Position numbers and translations under genes: made by a program | Notes under the pieces: model-generated | Databases searched by the model: none | The model's input: only the letters and a program-made list of their open reading frames with translations | Told to the model about the DNA's origin: nothing | In this document: positions 6,772 to 15,241 of the stretch, in pieces | Layout of the letters: every line of letters begins with the position of its first letter | Position numbering within the stretch: position 1 is the first letter of the stretch | Source of the DNA: Planctomycetota bacterium | Lineage (GTDB): Bacteria; Planctomycetota; Phycisphaerae; Phycisphaerales; UBA1924 | Reading direction: 5' to 3' | Length of the DNA stretch: 45,170 nt | Assembly (NCBI GenBank): GCA_003696725.1 | Contig: RFGI01000135.1 | Coordinates: forward strand, 1-45,170

Positions 6772-7929
6772 TCAGCCTTCGCTCTGTGCGGCCTCGTATT
6801 TCTCGAGATTCGCCTTGATCTCACCCCGCATCCGCTCGGGCGCGCTGTCGAGATGCTCGACGGCCTGGCGCTGCGTCCGCAGGGCGCCCGCGAGGTCGCC
6901 GGATTCGAACTGAATCGCCGCGACCGTGTCAAGGATCATCGCGTCCTTGTGATCGGTGAGCTCGGCGGCGCGGCGGGCGGCGCGCAGGGCGTAGCGGAGG
7001 TCCTTGCGCTTGGCGGCGTCGTTGATCGCCAGCGTGGCGGCGATGTTCAGGATCTCGGCGTTGTCCCACGCGGCCTCGAGCAGCGACTCGCCCACGGCGT
7101 AGGCGGCGTCCGGGTCGTGGCTGGTGGTGAGCAGGCGCTGGAACCGCAGGAGCGTCGCGGCGACCTCGGGCGTGGTCTCGAACCGGCCGGCGATGCTCTG
7201 GACCTGGCCGTCGGGCGAGGACGGCCGCAAGAGGAGGAACTGCGAGAGCTCGATCTCGCTGGCGACGCGGCTCCCGATGGCGGCGGCGTTTCGTTCGAGG
7301 ACCCCCGGGCTGAACTCGCCCAGGTCCACGGTGTAGTCGCAGTTGATCGCCAGGAGCGTCCCCCCGCCGCGGACCTGGCGCGGGGCGTCCTCCATGAGGG
7401 TGATCCGCGCCGGGACGGCCATCTCGCGGGTGGTGTCGGTGATGGTCATGTCGCCGACGAGAGTGGCGGTGTAGACGGTGATTTTCTTCTCGTCGTCGCG
7501 TCGCTCGACGGAGACGCCTCGGGCCCGGCGGAGTTCGAAGGTGATGTCGGGGAAGGATTCGGCGTTGAGCCAGCGCGCCGATTGGAGGTGCCCGTTGCGG
7601 GCGGGCAGGCCCGTGTCGATAGAGGCGACCGGCAGGCGGAACGCGCCGACCATCTCGATGGTGTCGGGGACGGCGTCGCCCAGGTCGGGGACCACGATGT
7701 AGCCGACGATGTCGCTGCTCGTGCCGCTGATCCGCTCGAAGGGCGCATCTGAGATGAAGGTGAGTTGGGTGTCGGCGCCGGTCACGACGTAGAACGGCGT
7801 GCCGACGGCGGCGTGCTCGGCCGGGATCTCGAGGGTCAGGCCCGACGGCGTGCGCGGCGGAACCGCGGCGAGCGAGGCCATCGCGGGGACGCCCGCGGCG
7901 AGACTCACGGCGATCAGGGTCGTTCTCAT
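6772..7929 (-). CDS. YceI-family protein 3 with C-terminal TPR-like extension
   Basis: 385 residues. Signal peptide MRTTLIAVSLAAGVPAMASLA, then a YceI-like domain to about residue 230: TQLTFISDAPFERISGTSSDIVGY, ASIDTGLPARNGHL, RWLNAESFPDITFEL, GDMTITDTTREMAVPARIT and ASEIELSQFLLL. The remaining 150 residues are helical and TPR-like (NAEILNIAATLAIND, YALRAARRAAELTDHKD, MILDTVAAIQFESGDLAGAL). TPR tails bind proteins, so this copy may bring a partner to the YceI barrel; that is inference. A GGGAGACC stretch upstream of the ATG could be the ribosome binding site. Divergent from the LolA-like gene with 140 bases between. Confidence 0.82.
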   Translation of the reverse strand: MRTTLIAVSLAAGVPAMASLAAVPPRTPSGLTLEIPAEHAAVGTPFYVVTGADTQLTFISDAPFERISGTSSDIVGYIVVPDLGDAVPDTIEMVGAFRLPVASIDTGLPARNGHLQSARWLNAESFPDITFELRRARGVSVERRDDEKKITVYTATLVGDMTITDTTREMAVPARITLMEDAPRQVRGGGTLLAINCDYTVDLGEFSPGVLERNAAAIGSRVASEIELSQFLLLRPSSPDGQVQSIAGRFETTPEVAATLLRFQRLLTTSHDPDAAYAVGESLLEAAWDNAEILNIAATLAINDAAKRKDLRYALRAARRAAELTDHKDAMILDTVAAIQFESGDLAGALRTQRQAVEHLDSAPERMRGEIKANLEKYEAAQSEG

Positions 7930-8057
7930 GGGTTCGGTCTCCCGGGTCGGCGACGTGTGAGGAGGGCGCCCGCGGCGCCGATGGCCCCGGCGTGACCGTA
8001 CCGCCGGACAAGGCGGTGTGTTGCGGGCGGGGGCGCCACCGCGGACCCCGCCGACCC

Positions 8058-8063
8058 TAGAGT
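8058..8063 (+). promoter_or_regulatory. -10 hexamer of the LolA-like gene
   Basis: TAGAGT, 6 bases before the ATG; the intervening GAGGGC is too close to the start to act as a normal ribosome binding site. Confidence 0.45.
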
Positions 8064-8069
8064 GAGGGC

Positions 8070-8891
8070 ATGCGAGCACAGGGTCGTGTGTGGGTTCTGA
8101 TCGGTGTGTGCGTCGCGTCGTCGTCGTGGGCGCACGCTCAGTCGCGTCAGCCGCAGCAGTTCGACTCCGCCGAGGCGCTGCTCTCGGCGCTGGAGGACGC
8201 TGGCCGCGAGATCCGGACGCTCAGCGCGGGGGTGCGGTACGTCCGCCGGATGGCCCTTCAGGGCGACGAGCAGACCCGACAGGGGGCGCTGTACTTCGAG
8301 CAGTCGCCCGCCGGGGAGGGTCAGCCGCCGCGACGCCGATTCGCGGTGGTGTTCGACACGCTGTACGTGAGCGGTCGGCGCCAGCCGGATCGGCAGGCGT
8401 GGGTTTTTGACGGCCGCTGGCTGGTGGAGCGCCGGCCGGATGAGAAGCAGTACGTCGCGCGGGAGCTGGCCCCGGCGGGCGAGCAGATCGATCCCCTGCG
8501 TCTGGGCGAGGGGCCGCTGCCGATCCCCATCGGCCAGCGGGCGGCAGACGTCCTGGCCCGGTTCCGCGCCGAACTGGTCAACCCGCACAACGGCTTGGAG
8601 GATGAGCCCGGGTCGGTCCACGAGCTGGTCGCCGACACGTGGCAGCTGCGCCTGACGCCGAGGGAGTCCTTCGCGCAGGAGAGCGGCTTCGAGGAGGTCC
8701 GCCTGTGGTACGACCGCGAGACCCTGCTCCCGAGGCTGGCGAAGACCATCGACACCGACGGCGACGAGGCGTTCGTGGTGCTGGTGGGGACGCGGGTGAA
8801 CGGGCCGATCGTCGACGGCGTGTTCGACATCGAGCCGCCGGCCGCGGGCGCGGGGTGGGACGTGCAGATCGAGGAGTTCCGCGGGCGATGA
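8070..8891 (+). CDS. LolA-like outer-membrane lipoprotein carrier family protein
   Basis: 273 residues with a signal peptide (MRAQGRVWVLIGVCVASSSW, cleavage after AHA). The rest has the LolA/LolB-type fold seen in many planctomycete secreted proteins: alternating strands such as GVRYVRRMALQ, GALYFEQ, WVFDGRWLVERRPDEKQYVARELA, LRLTPRESFAQESGFEEVRLWYDRE split over several strands, and a closing GVFDIEPP. LolA ferries lipoproteins across the periplasm; whether this member does so is unclear because no LolCDE or LolB gene is here. Its stop overlaps the next ATG (ATGA), so the two are translationally coupled. Confidence 0.75.
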   Translation: MRAQGRVWVLIGVCVASSSWAHAQSRQPQQFDSAEALLSALEDAGREIRTLSAGVRYVRRMALQGDEQTRQGALYFEQSPAGEGQPPRRRFAVVFDTLYVSGRRQPDRQAWVFDGRWLVERRPDEKQYVARELAPAGEQIDPLRLGEGPLPIPIGQRAADVLARFRAELVNPHNGLEDEPGSVHELVADTWQLRLTPRESFAQESGFEEVRLWYDRETLLPRLAKTIDTDGDEAFVVLVGTRVNGPIVDGVFDIEPPAAGAGWDVQIEEFRGR

Positions 8892-11608
8892 CGGGCCGGC
8901 CGATCCGTGCGCTGGTGTGGGTCGCGGCGCTGGCGGTGTCGGCGCCGGCGATCGGGCAGGTGCTGCGCGAGGACCCCCGGCAGGCCCAGGCGCCCATCGC
9001 CGAGGCCCCGCCGCTGGCCGACAGCGTCTCACGGCTGCTCGGCGCCGGGCACCTGCGAGAGGACGAGAAGCGGGCGCTGCGCGTCTTTCACGGGGCGTGG
9101 TCCGCGGAAGATCTGGCCTCGCCGGCCCTGCGGGCGCGGGCGGCGCTGATCGTCGGGGCGTGGGACGACCCGGTCTTCAGCGATGAAGCTGTCCCGGCCG
9201 AGGACCGGGCCGAGGCCATGTTGCGGCGGGGGGATCTGGAGAGGGCGATCGAGGCGCTCGCCGGCGCGACGAGCGTCCGCTCACGGCGGATCCGGGCCCA
9301 GGCGCTGGAGGGGCTGGGGCGGTTCGAAGAAGCGGACGCGGCGATCGAGCCGGTCGCGGCGCTGCTCAGGCGCGCCCGGGCCGACCGGGCGGAGGACCTC
9401 GTCGAGGGGGTGCGGGCGCTGGCGATCCGGGCCCGGCTGCGTGGGGAGCCGGCGCAGAACCATCAGACATTCCTGGCGCTGGTGGCCCGGGCGCGGGACG
9501 AGATCGACCGTCTGTACTGGCCGGCGCACGTCGCCGAGGCCGAGCTGCTCTACGACAAGGACAACTCGGCGCAGGCGCGCGAGGCGCTGGTGCGGGCGCT
9601 GGCGCTCAACCCGCGGTGCGCCGACGCGTGGCGGCTGCTGGGCCGGATGGCCGTCGACGGGTTCAACATGGACGGGGTCGACTCGATCGCGGGCCGGCTG
9701 GACGCCCTGCTCGGGACGCTGCCCGACGCCGTGGGCGCGGGCTCGGCGATCGCGTCGTCCCTGCGGGCGCGGGCCCGGCTGCGGCGGAACGACCCGGACG
9801 GGGCGCTCGAGGCCCTGGCGCCGACGCTGGCGCGGATGCCCAAGCAGCGCGAGCTGCGGGCGCTCGAGGCGGCCGCGCACGCCGTCCGGTACGACTTCGC
9901 GCAGGCCGACGCCAGGCTGGCGGCGCTGGACGAGGTCTCGCCCGGCGCGGCGCTCGGATACTTCGAGGTCGGGCGGGCGCTGGCCGAGGCCCGGCAGTAC
10001 CAGCGGGCCGCGGCGTACCTGGAGGAGGCGTCGTCGCGGCGCCCGGACTGGCCCCCGCCGCTGGTGGAGCTGGGGCTCTTGGAGCTCCAGGCGGGGCGCG
10101 ACAGCCGGGCGCTGGCGGCGCTGCGGCGGGTCGCCGAGCTCGACCCCTACCAGGTCCGGGCGCGCAACAGCTTGGAGCTGATCGAGGAACTCTTGACCTA
10201 CGACACGGTCGAGAGCGAGCACTTCGTGGTGCGCTTCAAGCCCGGCGTGGACCGGGTGATGGCCGAGGAGATGCTGGGCCCCCTGGAGGACAACCACCGG
10301 ATCGTGGCCGGGGCCATCGAGCACGAGCCGGCGCGCAAGACGCGCATCGAACTGATGCCCGACCACCGGTGGTTCGCGGTCAGGATCACCGGCATGCCCG
10401 CCATCCACACCATCGCGGCCTCGACGGGCCCGGTGATCGCGATGGAGGCGCCGAAGGTCGGGCCCAATCACACCGGCGAGTACGACTGGGTGCGCGTCAT
10501 CCGGCACGAGTACGTGCACACCGTGACGCTGTCGCGGACGAAGAACCGGATCCCGCACTGGTTCACCGAGGCGGCGGCGGTCTACCTCGAGCGGGCGCCG
10601 CGGGACTACGACACGGTGCGGCTGCTGGTGGACGCGCTGACAAACGACGCGCTCTTCGACATGGAGGAGATCAACATCGCGTTCGTCCGGCCGAAGAAGC
10701 CGACCGACCGGGCCCAGGCGTACGCGCAGGGGCACTGGATGTACGAGTACATCGTCGAGCGGTGGGGGGCGTCGGCGCCGCTGCGGTTGATGGACCTGTA
10801 CGCCGAGGGCGTGCGCGAGGAGGCGGCGTTCCGGCAGGTCCTGGGCGTGACGCGCGACGAGTTCTCACGCGACTTCGCCGTGTGGGCGCGGGCGCAGGCG
10901 GCGTCGTGGGGGATGCTGCCCGAGCCGACGGTCCGGGCGCTGCTCGTCGAGCAAACCCTGGCCGACGAGGCCGGGCGCGACCGTGTGCGCTCGGCGCTGG
11001 GGCGGTTCGCGCTGGACGCGGCGCTGGCGCTGGCCGGCGCCGGGCGGGCGGGCGCGTTCGAGCCGCCGCTCGTCGAGCCCACCGAGGCGATGGTCGACGG
11101 GTGGCTCGAACGGCTCGGGGACCACCCGGGGGCGCTGCAGCTCAAGATCGGGCTCGCGCTGCAACGGACGGGGGGCGAACCGACGATGGACCTGGCGCCG
11201 ACGCTGGAGCGGTACGCGGCGGCGAGGCCCGTGGACCCGGCGCCGCATCGGCTGCTGGCCCGGCTGTGGCTGGCCTCGGAGGACCCGGCCGATCGTCTCC
11301 GGGCGGTGGAGCACCTGGAGTACCTCGACGCCCGCGAGCAGCAGGCGCCGGTGTACGCGTCGGCGCTGGCGCGTCTGCTGGCCGACGCGGGCCGGCTCGA
11401 CGAGGCGGCCACGCGCGCCGAGCGCGCCACGACCATCGCGCCCTTCGACCCGGCGCTGCGGGAGCTCGCCGCGCGGGTGGCGCTGGCGCAGCGGGACCTG
11501 CCGCGGGCGCGCCGGCACATCGCCGCCCTGACGAGGCTCGAGCCCGGCCGGGAGGTCCACCGCCGGCGTCTGGAGCGGATCGACGACCTGATCGCGCGGG
11601 GCGGTTGA
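8888..11608 (+). CDS. Secreted TPR protein with peptidase MA-like (gluzincin) domain
   Basis: 906 residues. Signal peptide at the N-terminus (LVWVAALAVSAPAIGQ), then several TPR-like helical hairpins to about residue 430 (for example AREALVRALALNPRCADAW, and RALAALRRVAELDPYQ). A zinc-peptidase domain follows: HEYVH at residues 540-544 fits HExxH and WFTEAAAVYLE supplies the third ligand Glu 561, a gluzincin layout typical of the peptidase MA-like family. Further TPR-like repeats fill the C-terminus. It starts inside the stop of the LolA-like gene (ATGA), so the products are probably made together in the periplasm. The substrate is unknown. The open frame extends upstream of the ATG, but the signal peptide and coupling fix the start. 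Confidence 0.85.
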   Translation: MTGRPIRALVWVAALAVSAPAIGQVLREDPRQAQAPIAEAPPLADSVSRLLGAGHLREDEKRALRVFHGAWSAEDLASPALRARAALIVGAWDDPVFSDEAVPAEDRAEAMLRRGDLERAIEALAGATSVRSRRIRAQALEGLGRFEEADAAIEPVAALLRRARADRAEDLVEGVRALAIRARLRGEPAQNHQTFLALVARARDEIDRLYWPAHVAEAELLYDKDNSAQAREALVRALALNPRCADAWRLLGRMAVDGFNMDGVDSIAGRLDALLGTLPDAVGAGSAIASSLRARARLRRNDPDGALEALAPTLARMPKQRELRALEAAAHAVRYDFAQADARLAALDEVSPGAALGYFEVGRALAEARQYQRAAAYLEEASSRRPDWPPPLVELGLLELQAGRDSRALAALRRVAELDPYQVRARNSLELIEELLTYDTVESEHFVVRFKPGVDRVMAEEMLGPLEDNHRIVAGAIEHEPARKTRIELMPDHRWFAVRITGMPAIHTIAASTGPVIAMEAPKVGPNHTGEYDWVRVIRHEYVHTVTLSRTKNRIPHWFTEAAAVYLERAPRDYDTVRLLVDALTNDALFDMEEINIAFVRPKKPTDRAQAYAQGHWMYEYIVERWGASAPLRLMDLYAEGVREEAAFRQVLGVTRDEFSRDFAVWARAQAASWGMLPEPTVRALLVEQTLADEAGRDRVRSALGRFALDAALALAGAGRAGAFEPPLVEPTEAMVDGWLERLGDHPGALQLKIGLALQRTGGEPTMDLAPTLERYAAARPVDPAPHRLLARLWLASEDPADRLRAVEHLEYLDAREQQAPVYASALARLLADAGRLDEAATRAERATTIAPFDPALRELAARVALAQRDLPRARRHIAALTRLEPGREVHRRRLERIDDLIARGG

Positions 11609-11624
11609 CGCCGCCGGCGGGTCG

Positions 11625-11630
11625 TAGACT
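11625..11630 (+). promoter_or_regulatory. -10 hexamer of tsaB, leaderless spacing
   Basis: TAGACT, 6 bases before the ATG, no ribosome binding site. TTGACG lies 14 bases upstream but overlaps the previous stop codon and is too close for a standard -35. Confidence 0.5.
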
Positions 11631-11636
11631 CGGCGT

Positions 11637-12362
11637 ATGCCGGCCGGCCGCGTGATCCTGGCGATCGAGACGAGCAATCCGTCGCTCGGCCGGGCCGAGG
11701 TGGCGGTGGCGCGCCAGACGGTCGGCGGGGTCGAGATCCTCGCGGTCGAGACGCTGGCGCCGACGGGTCGGCACGACGATGCGCTCGCGCCGGCGCTGGC
11801 GCGGGCGTGCGCCTCGGCGGGCGTGGCGCCGGTCGAGATCGGGCGGGTGGCGGTGTCGGTCGGCCCGGGCGGGTTCAGCGGGCTGCGCGTGGCGTGCGCG
11901 ACGGGTCAGATGATCTCACTGGCGGCCGGCGCCGAGTGCGTCGCGGTCCCCACGGCGCTGGTCGCGGCCGAGCCGGCCTTGGCGCGCCACCCCAGCGCGT
12001 CGCGCGTGCTGGTGGCCCTAGCGTCGAAGCGCGAGTCGGCGTGGCTCGCCGTGGTGCAGCGGGCGGGCTCGGCCGAGGATCGGGCGGCGTCGGCCCGCTC
12101 GGGTGGAGTGCTAGACGCGACCGGGCTGACTGAGCTGCTCGAATCCGGCCGGCCCGACGCGGCGCTGGCCGACGAGCGCCTGCCCGTGCCGTTGCGCGAG
12201 GCCTTCGAGCGCGCGGGCGTCCCGGTCGAGGCGCCGACGCTCCGGGCCGAGGTCGCCGCCCGGCTCGGGGCGACGCTGGCGCCGATCGCGCCGCACAGAC
12301 TCACGCCGATCTACCCGCGCCAGCCCGAGGCGGTGCGCATCTGGCGCCAGCAGGGGCGTTGA
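11637..12362 (+). CDS. tsaB: tRNA threonylcarbamoyladenosine biosynthesis protein TsaB
   Basis: Non-catalytic partner of TsaD in making t6A at position 37 of tRNAs reading ANN codons. The 241-residue ASKHA-fold protein begins with ILAIETSNPSLG, has GRHDDALAPAL, the family signature VSVGPGGFSGLRVACATGQ, and ends with LTPIYPRQPEAVRIW, the usual TsaB tail. It follows the TPR-peptidase gene by 28 bases but has its own TANNNT element, so it may be transcribed separately. Convergent with the cyclophilin gene, 20 bases apart. Confidence 0.93.
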   Translation: MPAGRVILAIETSNPSLGRAEVAVARQTVGGVEILAVETLAPTGRHDDALAPALARACASAGVAPVEIGRVAVSVGPGGFSGLRVACATGQMISLAAGAECVAVPTALVAAEPALARHPSASRVLVALASKRESAWLAVVQRAGSAEDRAASARSGGVLDATGLTELLESGRPDAALADERLPVPLREAFERAGVPVEAPTLRAEVAARLGATLAPIAPHRLTPIYPRQPEAVRIWRQQGR

Positions 12363-12382
12363 GGGCCGGGGCGGGGTTCGGT

Positions 12383-13363
12383 TCAGCGTGAGCCGTCGTT
12401 GGCCGGCGGTCGGGTGACGGGCGCGGGCCCCGTGCCGTAGGGCGGCGCCGGGACCAGGCGGGCGCTGAGGATCACGGGGGGATCGGCTGGACGCTGGCTT
12501 CGCGGAGATTCCAGCGGGGTCTGTTCGATGCGGAGGATGGCGTCGGCGCCGCGGACCGTCTGGCCGAAGGACGTGTACCGGGTGTCGAGGAAGGACGTCC
12601 CGGCGCGGCTGAGACAGATGAAGACCTGCGAGCCGTTGGTGTCGGGGTCGTTGGTGCGGGCCATGGACATGACGCCGAAGTCATGCGGGAGGGAGGAGGG
12701 TTCGAGGTCGGTGTAGTAACCGGGCCCGCCCTGACCGGTGCCGGTGGGGTCGCCGAACTGGATGACGAAGGGGTTGCCGTTGACGTTGGGGACGACGCGG
12801 TGGACGACGATGTCGGTGTAGTAGCCGCCGTCGGCCAGGGAGCGGATCGACCAGACCGTGTTGGGGGCGTGGTCCGGGCGGAGGGCGACCTCGATCTCGC
12901 CCTCGGACGTCGTGAAGACGATGTGGGCGTCGGGGTAGGCGCGCAGGCCGGAATAGACGCGCGGCTGACCCGGGGGGAACTGGACGGTGTTGCCGGCGGC
13001 GCGGGCGCGCAGGGGTGTGACCATCGGCTGGAGGACGACGGCCGGGCCGACGCCCTCGTGGTTCACGACCAGCTGGGCGTACAGCAGGCGGGGCTCGGCG
13101 GAGGTCCAGAGGATGGGGAAGAGGCCGGCGAGGTCCACGCCCCCGGGTTCGACCTCGGTCTGGGCCACGATCTCGGCGTCGGCGCTGCCGTTGGGCCCGG
13201 GGGCGAGCAGGTGAATCGAGACCGGGCCCTCGGCGGCCTCGGGCGCGTCGACGCGCATCGGGATGGGGCGATTGACGCCGTAGTACGTGCGATCGGGGAC
13301 GAGCTGGGCCAGGGCGGTGGGGGCCAGGGTGATCGCGAGAGCGGCGGTGACGGCGTGACGCAT
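12383..13363 (-). CDS. Secreted cyclophilin-type peptidyl-prolyl isomerase
   Basis: 326 residues. A signal peptide (MRHAVTAALAITLAPTALAQ) places it in the periplasm. Residues 20 to about 150 form a beta-rich domain I do not recognise (for example GPVSIHLLAPGPNG). The cyclophilin domain follows: FTTSEGEIEVALRPDHAPNTV, YYTDIVVHRVVPN (holding the catalytic Arg), GDPTGTGQGGPGYYTDLE, GVMSMARTNDPDTNGSQVFIC and FLDTRYTSFGQTVRG. It catalyses cis-trans prolyl isomerisation during folding of exported proteins. The second ATG was preferred because GGGAG precedes it at normal distance; an ATG four codons upstream (13375) is possible. Confidence 0.9.
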   Translation of the reverse strand: MRHAVTAALAITLAPTALAQLVPDRTYYGVNRPIPMRVDAPEAAEGPVSIHLLAPGPNGSADAEIVAQTEVEPGGVDLAGLFPILWTSAEPRLLYAQLVVNHEGVGPAVVLQPMVTPLRARAAGNTVQFPPGQPRVYSGLRAYPDAHIVFTTSEGEIEVALRPDHAPNTVWSIRSLADGGYYTDIVVHRVVPNVNGNPFVIQFGDPTGTGQGGPGYYTDLEPSSLPHDFGVMSMARTNDPDTNGSQVFICLSRAGTSFLDTRYTSFGQTVRGADAILRIEQTPLESPRSQRPADPPVILSARLVPAPPYGTGPAPVTRPPANDGSR

Positions 13364-13519
13364 GACGGCTCCCATGAGGGCCACAAGGGCTTGTCCGGAG
13401 TGTGAGAATGACGGCGGCGCGCTCGCGGCCGGGAGAGCCGACCCGACGGCGCGCTCACGGACAGGATTGCATTGTATGGGGAGGCCTGCCCGCGGGTTCA
13501 ACGGGCCCAGCCGGCGCGG

Positions 13520-14374
13520 TCAGTTGAAATCGTCCGGGACGGGATTAAATGAGCGCATCTGCACACCGGCCTGTGCGGGGCGGTCGGTGGTGTCGTCGTC
13601 GGGGGTCTTGCCGGTGTCCATGACCCGCCAGGTCGTGGACAGGGGGAGGCCCGCGGAGGGCGCGGTCTCGGCGACGGGCAGGATGCCGGTGATGTACTGC
13701 GTCTTGTCGGCGTACCAATCGACGCTCATGTCGGCTCGGAGGAGGTTGTTGCCGGTGCGGTGGTTGTAGTCGGCCTGGGAGCGCATCCCATCGGTGACGA
13801 GGGTCATCGCCGGGTCCAGCCGGCCGAGCATGGCCATGCCGTCAAAGAGGCGGTAGTGGAAGTTGATCACGATCTCGCCCTGAAGGGTCATCCAGGCGCC
13901 GGCGTAATGGTCGATGGGGTGTTCGCCGTCGTGGCTGGGGCAGTAGAGGGCCGAGGGGTCGGCCAAGTACCCGTCGCCGACAAGCCGGCCTAGCCCGTCA
14001 TAATCGCCGGGTTCGCCGGTGTCCAGATGCGCGAGCTCCATTAAACGCGAGGGCTGGAACGGCTCGCGGCGCGCCGACTCGCGCGCGGGCGCGAACACCT
14101 CGTCCGCGACGTCGCTGGGCGGGAGCGTGTCGCGGTGGTCGGCGGCGTACATCGTCAGGGCCAGCCCGACGTCCGCGAGCTTCTTCTGGCACTTGACCCG
14201 GCGGGCGGTCTCGGCGACCCGGCCGAGCGTCGGCGAGAGCAGCCCGAGCAGGATCGCCATCACCGAGATCGACACCAAGAGATCGATCAGCGAGAACCCG
14301 GCGCCGCGGCGCGAACCATTGCCACACCGTGTGCGGGACTCGTCAAACTGACGATCGGGGAGCGCGTCGGCCAC
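13520..14374 (-). CDS. Type II secretion/pilin-like protein (prepilin N-methylation signal)
   Basis: 284 residues. After a polar leader of about 26 residues comes the type IV pilin-like signal GAG/FSLIDLLVSISVMAILLGLL, cut by a prepilin peptidase after Gly. The usual Glu at position 5 of the mature chain is Asp, a common variant in planctomycetes. The rest follows the planctomycete pseudopilin pattern: LGRVAETARRVKCQKKLADVGLALTMYAADH, then a globular domain with LYCPSHDG and a closing disordered tail. Such proteins are abundant in this phylum and their individual roles are mostly unknown. The GTG start has GGAGG six bases upstream; a TTG one codon earlier is possible. Confidence 0.85.
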   Translation of the reverse strand: MADALPDRQFDESRTRCGNGSRRGAGFSLIDLLVSISVMAILLGLLSPTLGRVAETARRVKCQKKLADVGLALTMYAADHRDTLPPSDVADEVFAPARESARREPFQPSRLMELAHLDTGEPGDYDGLGRLVGDGYLADPSALYCPSHDGEHPIDHYAGAWMTLQGEIVINFHYRLFDGMAMLGRLDPAMTLVTDGMRSQADYNHRTGNNLLRADMSVDWYADKTQYITGILPVAETAPSAGLPLSTTWRVMDTGKTPDDDTTDRPAQAGVQMRSFNPVPDDFN

Positions 14375-14412
14375 CAACCACCTCCACCACCGGGCAGATG
14401 CCTACCCGGGTG

Positions 14413-14442
14413 AGTGTAGCCGCAAGGGCCGGGAATGCTCAA
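14413..14442 (-). promoter_or_regulatory. Sigma-70-like promoter of the pseudopilin gene
   Basis: On the minus strand, TTGAGC (14442-14437) and TACACT (14418-14413) separated by 18 bases, about 38 bases upstream of the GTG, which carries its own GGAGG. Each box matches 4 of 6 consensus positions. Confidence 0.4.
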
Positions 14443-14461
14443 GCGAAATCGGGGTTCAATA

Positions 14462-14573
14462 CAGGGGTGAAGCCCCTGAAACAGTCTGATTTCATTGATC
14501 TTGGCGAAACACCCGAACAGAATACGATCAGATCGCAAGGAACGGATCCGAATCGAGGCGCCCGACGTATACT
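14462..14573 (+). promoter_or_regulatory. Relatively AT-rich leader region before the ECF sigma gene
   Basis: Contains a perfect 6-bp hairpin CAGGGG-TGAAG-CCCCTG (14462-14478), an inverted repeat TGAAA/TTTCA (14477-14494), GGAAC at 14539 and TATACT at 14568-14573. TATACT could be the -10 of the sigma operon, giving a leader of about 90 bases. GGAAC resembles an ECF -35, but no CGT-type partner lies at 16-17 bases, so autoregulation is not shown. Confidence 0.3.
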
Positions 14574-14671
14574 CAGTGGTGTTCGAGGGCGGCCCTTGCG
14601 CCGATCGGGCGCCGGTCGGAGAAGGGTCGCGCGTCCGAGTGTGGAGCGACGCAGCGCGAGAAGAAGAGCGG

Positions 14672-15241
14672 ATGACCCAGCGCCTGTTCGAGACCGATGA
14701 AGCGCTGATGACGGCGGTGGCGTCGGACGACGAGGCCGCCATCGCGGAGTTGTACGACCGGTTCGGCGGGCTGGTGTATCGACTGGCGTACCAGATGATG
14801 CCGACGCGCTCGGAGGCCGAGGACGCGGTGCAGGACATCTTCGTCCGACTGTGGCGCACAGCGGGCCGGTACGACACAACACGGGCGGCGCTCTCGACGT
14901 GGGTGGTGCTGATCGCCCGGCGGTACCTGGTGGATCGGTTGCGCCGGGCCAGGGCCCGGGTGAAAGCGCGGGCGGCGGTCGAGGAACAATGGCTGCCGGC
15001 GGCCCAGGAATCCGAGCCGGGCTCGCGCGTGGTGACGGAGGAGCGGTACGAATCGCTCATGAAAAAGATCGAACAGCTGCCGGAGCTTCAGCGAACGGTG
15101 GTGACCCGGGCGTACCTCGGGGGGCAGACGCTGCGGCAGATCGGGATTGAACTGGACAAGCCGCTCGGCACGATCAAGTCAACACTGAGCCGGGCGCTGG
15201 TTCGCCTGCGGGAACGGGTCGGCGAGGAGTCGGTGACATGA
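14672..15241 (+). CDS. ECF RNA polymerase sigma factor (SigK-like)
   Basis: 189 residues. Region 2 is seen as AIAELYDRFGGLVYRLAYQMM and AEDAVQDIFVRLWRTAGRYD, and region 4 as IEQLPELQRTVVTRAYLGG followed by the helix-turn-helix TLRQIGIELDKPLGTIKSTLSRALVRLRE. The pattern and the partner resemble the SigK/RskA pairing. The ATG chosen (MTQRLFETDE) fits the family N-terminus and has AGAAGAAGAG upstream; the open frame extends 59 codons further without similarity. The stop overlaps the next ATG by four bases. It would direct RNA polymerase to an unknown regulon when the anti-sigma factor is inactivated. Confidence 0.93.
   Translation: MTQRLFETDEALMTAVASDDEAAIAELYDRFGGLVYRLAYQMMPTRSEAEDAVQDIFVRLWRTAGRYDTTRAALSTWVVLIARRYLVDRLRRARARVKARAAVEEQWLPAAQESEPGSRVVTEERYESLMKKIEQLPELQRTVVTRAYLGGQTLRQIGIELDKPLGTIKSTLSRALVRLRERVGEESVT

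Noticed and set aside
9281-10735. Long antisense open frame opposite the TPR-peptidase gene
   Set aside because: High GC leaves many long open frames. The plus strand has the signal peptide, TPRs and HEYVH motif; the antisense product is low-complexity Arg/Pro.
14448-14478. GGTTCAATAC resembling a tRNA T-loop
   Set aside because: No acceptor stem, anticodon arm or CCA-side pairing can be built around it.
14539-14570. ECF autoregulated promoter (GGAAC ... CGT)
   Set aside because: The distance between GGAAC and CGT is 22 bases, too long for the usual 16-17.
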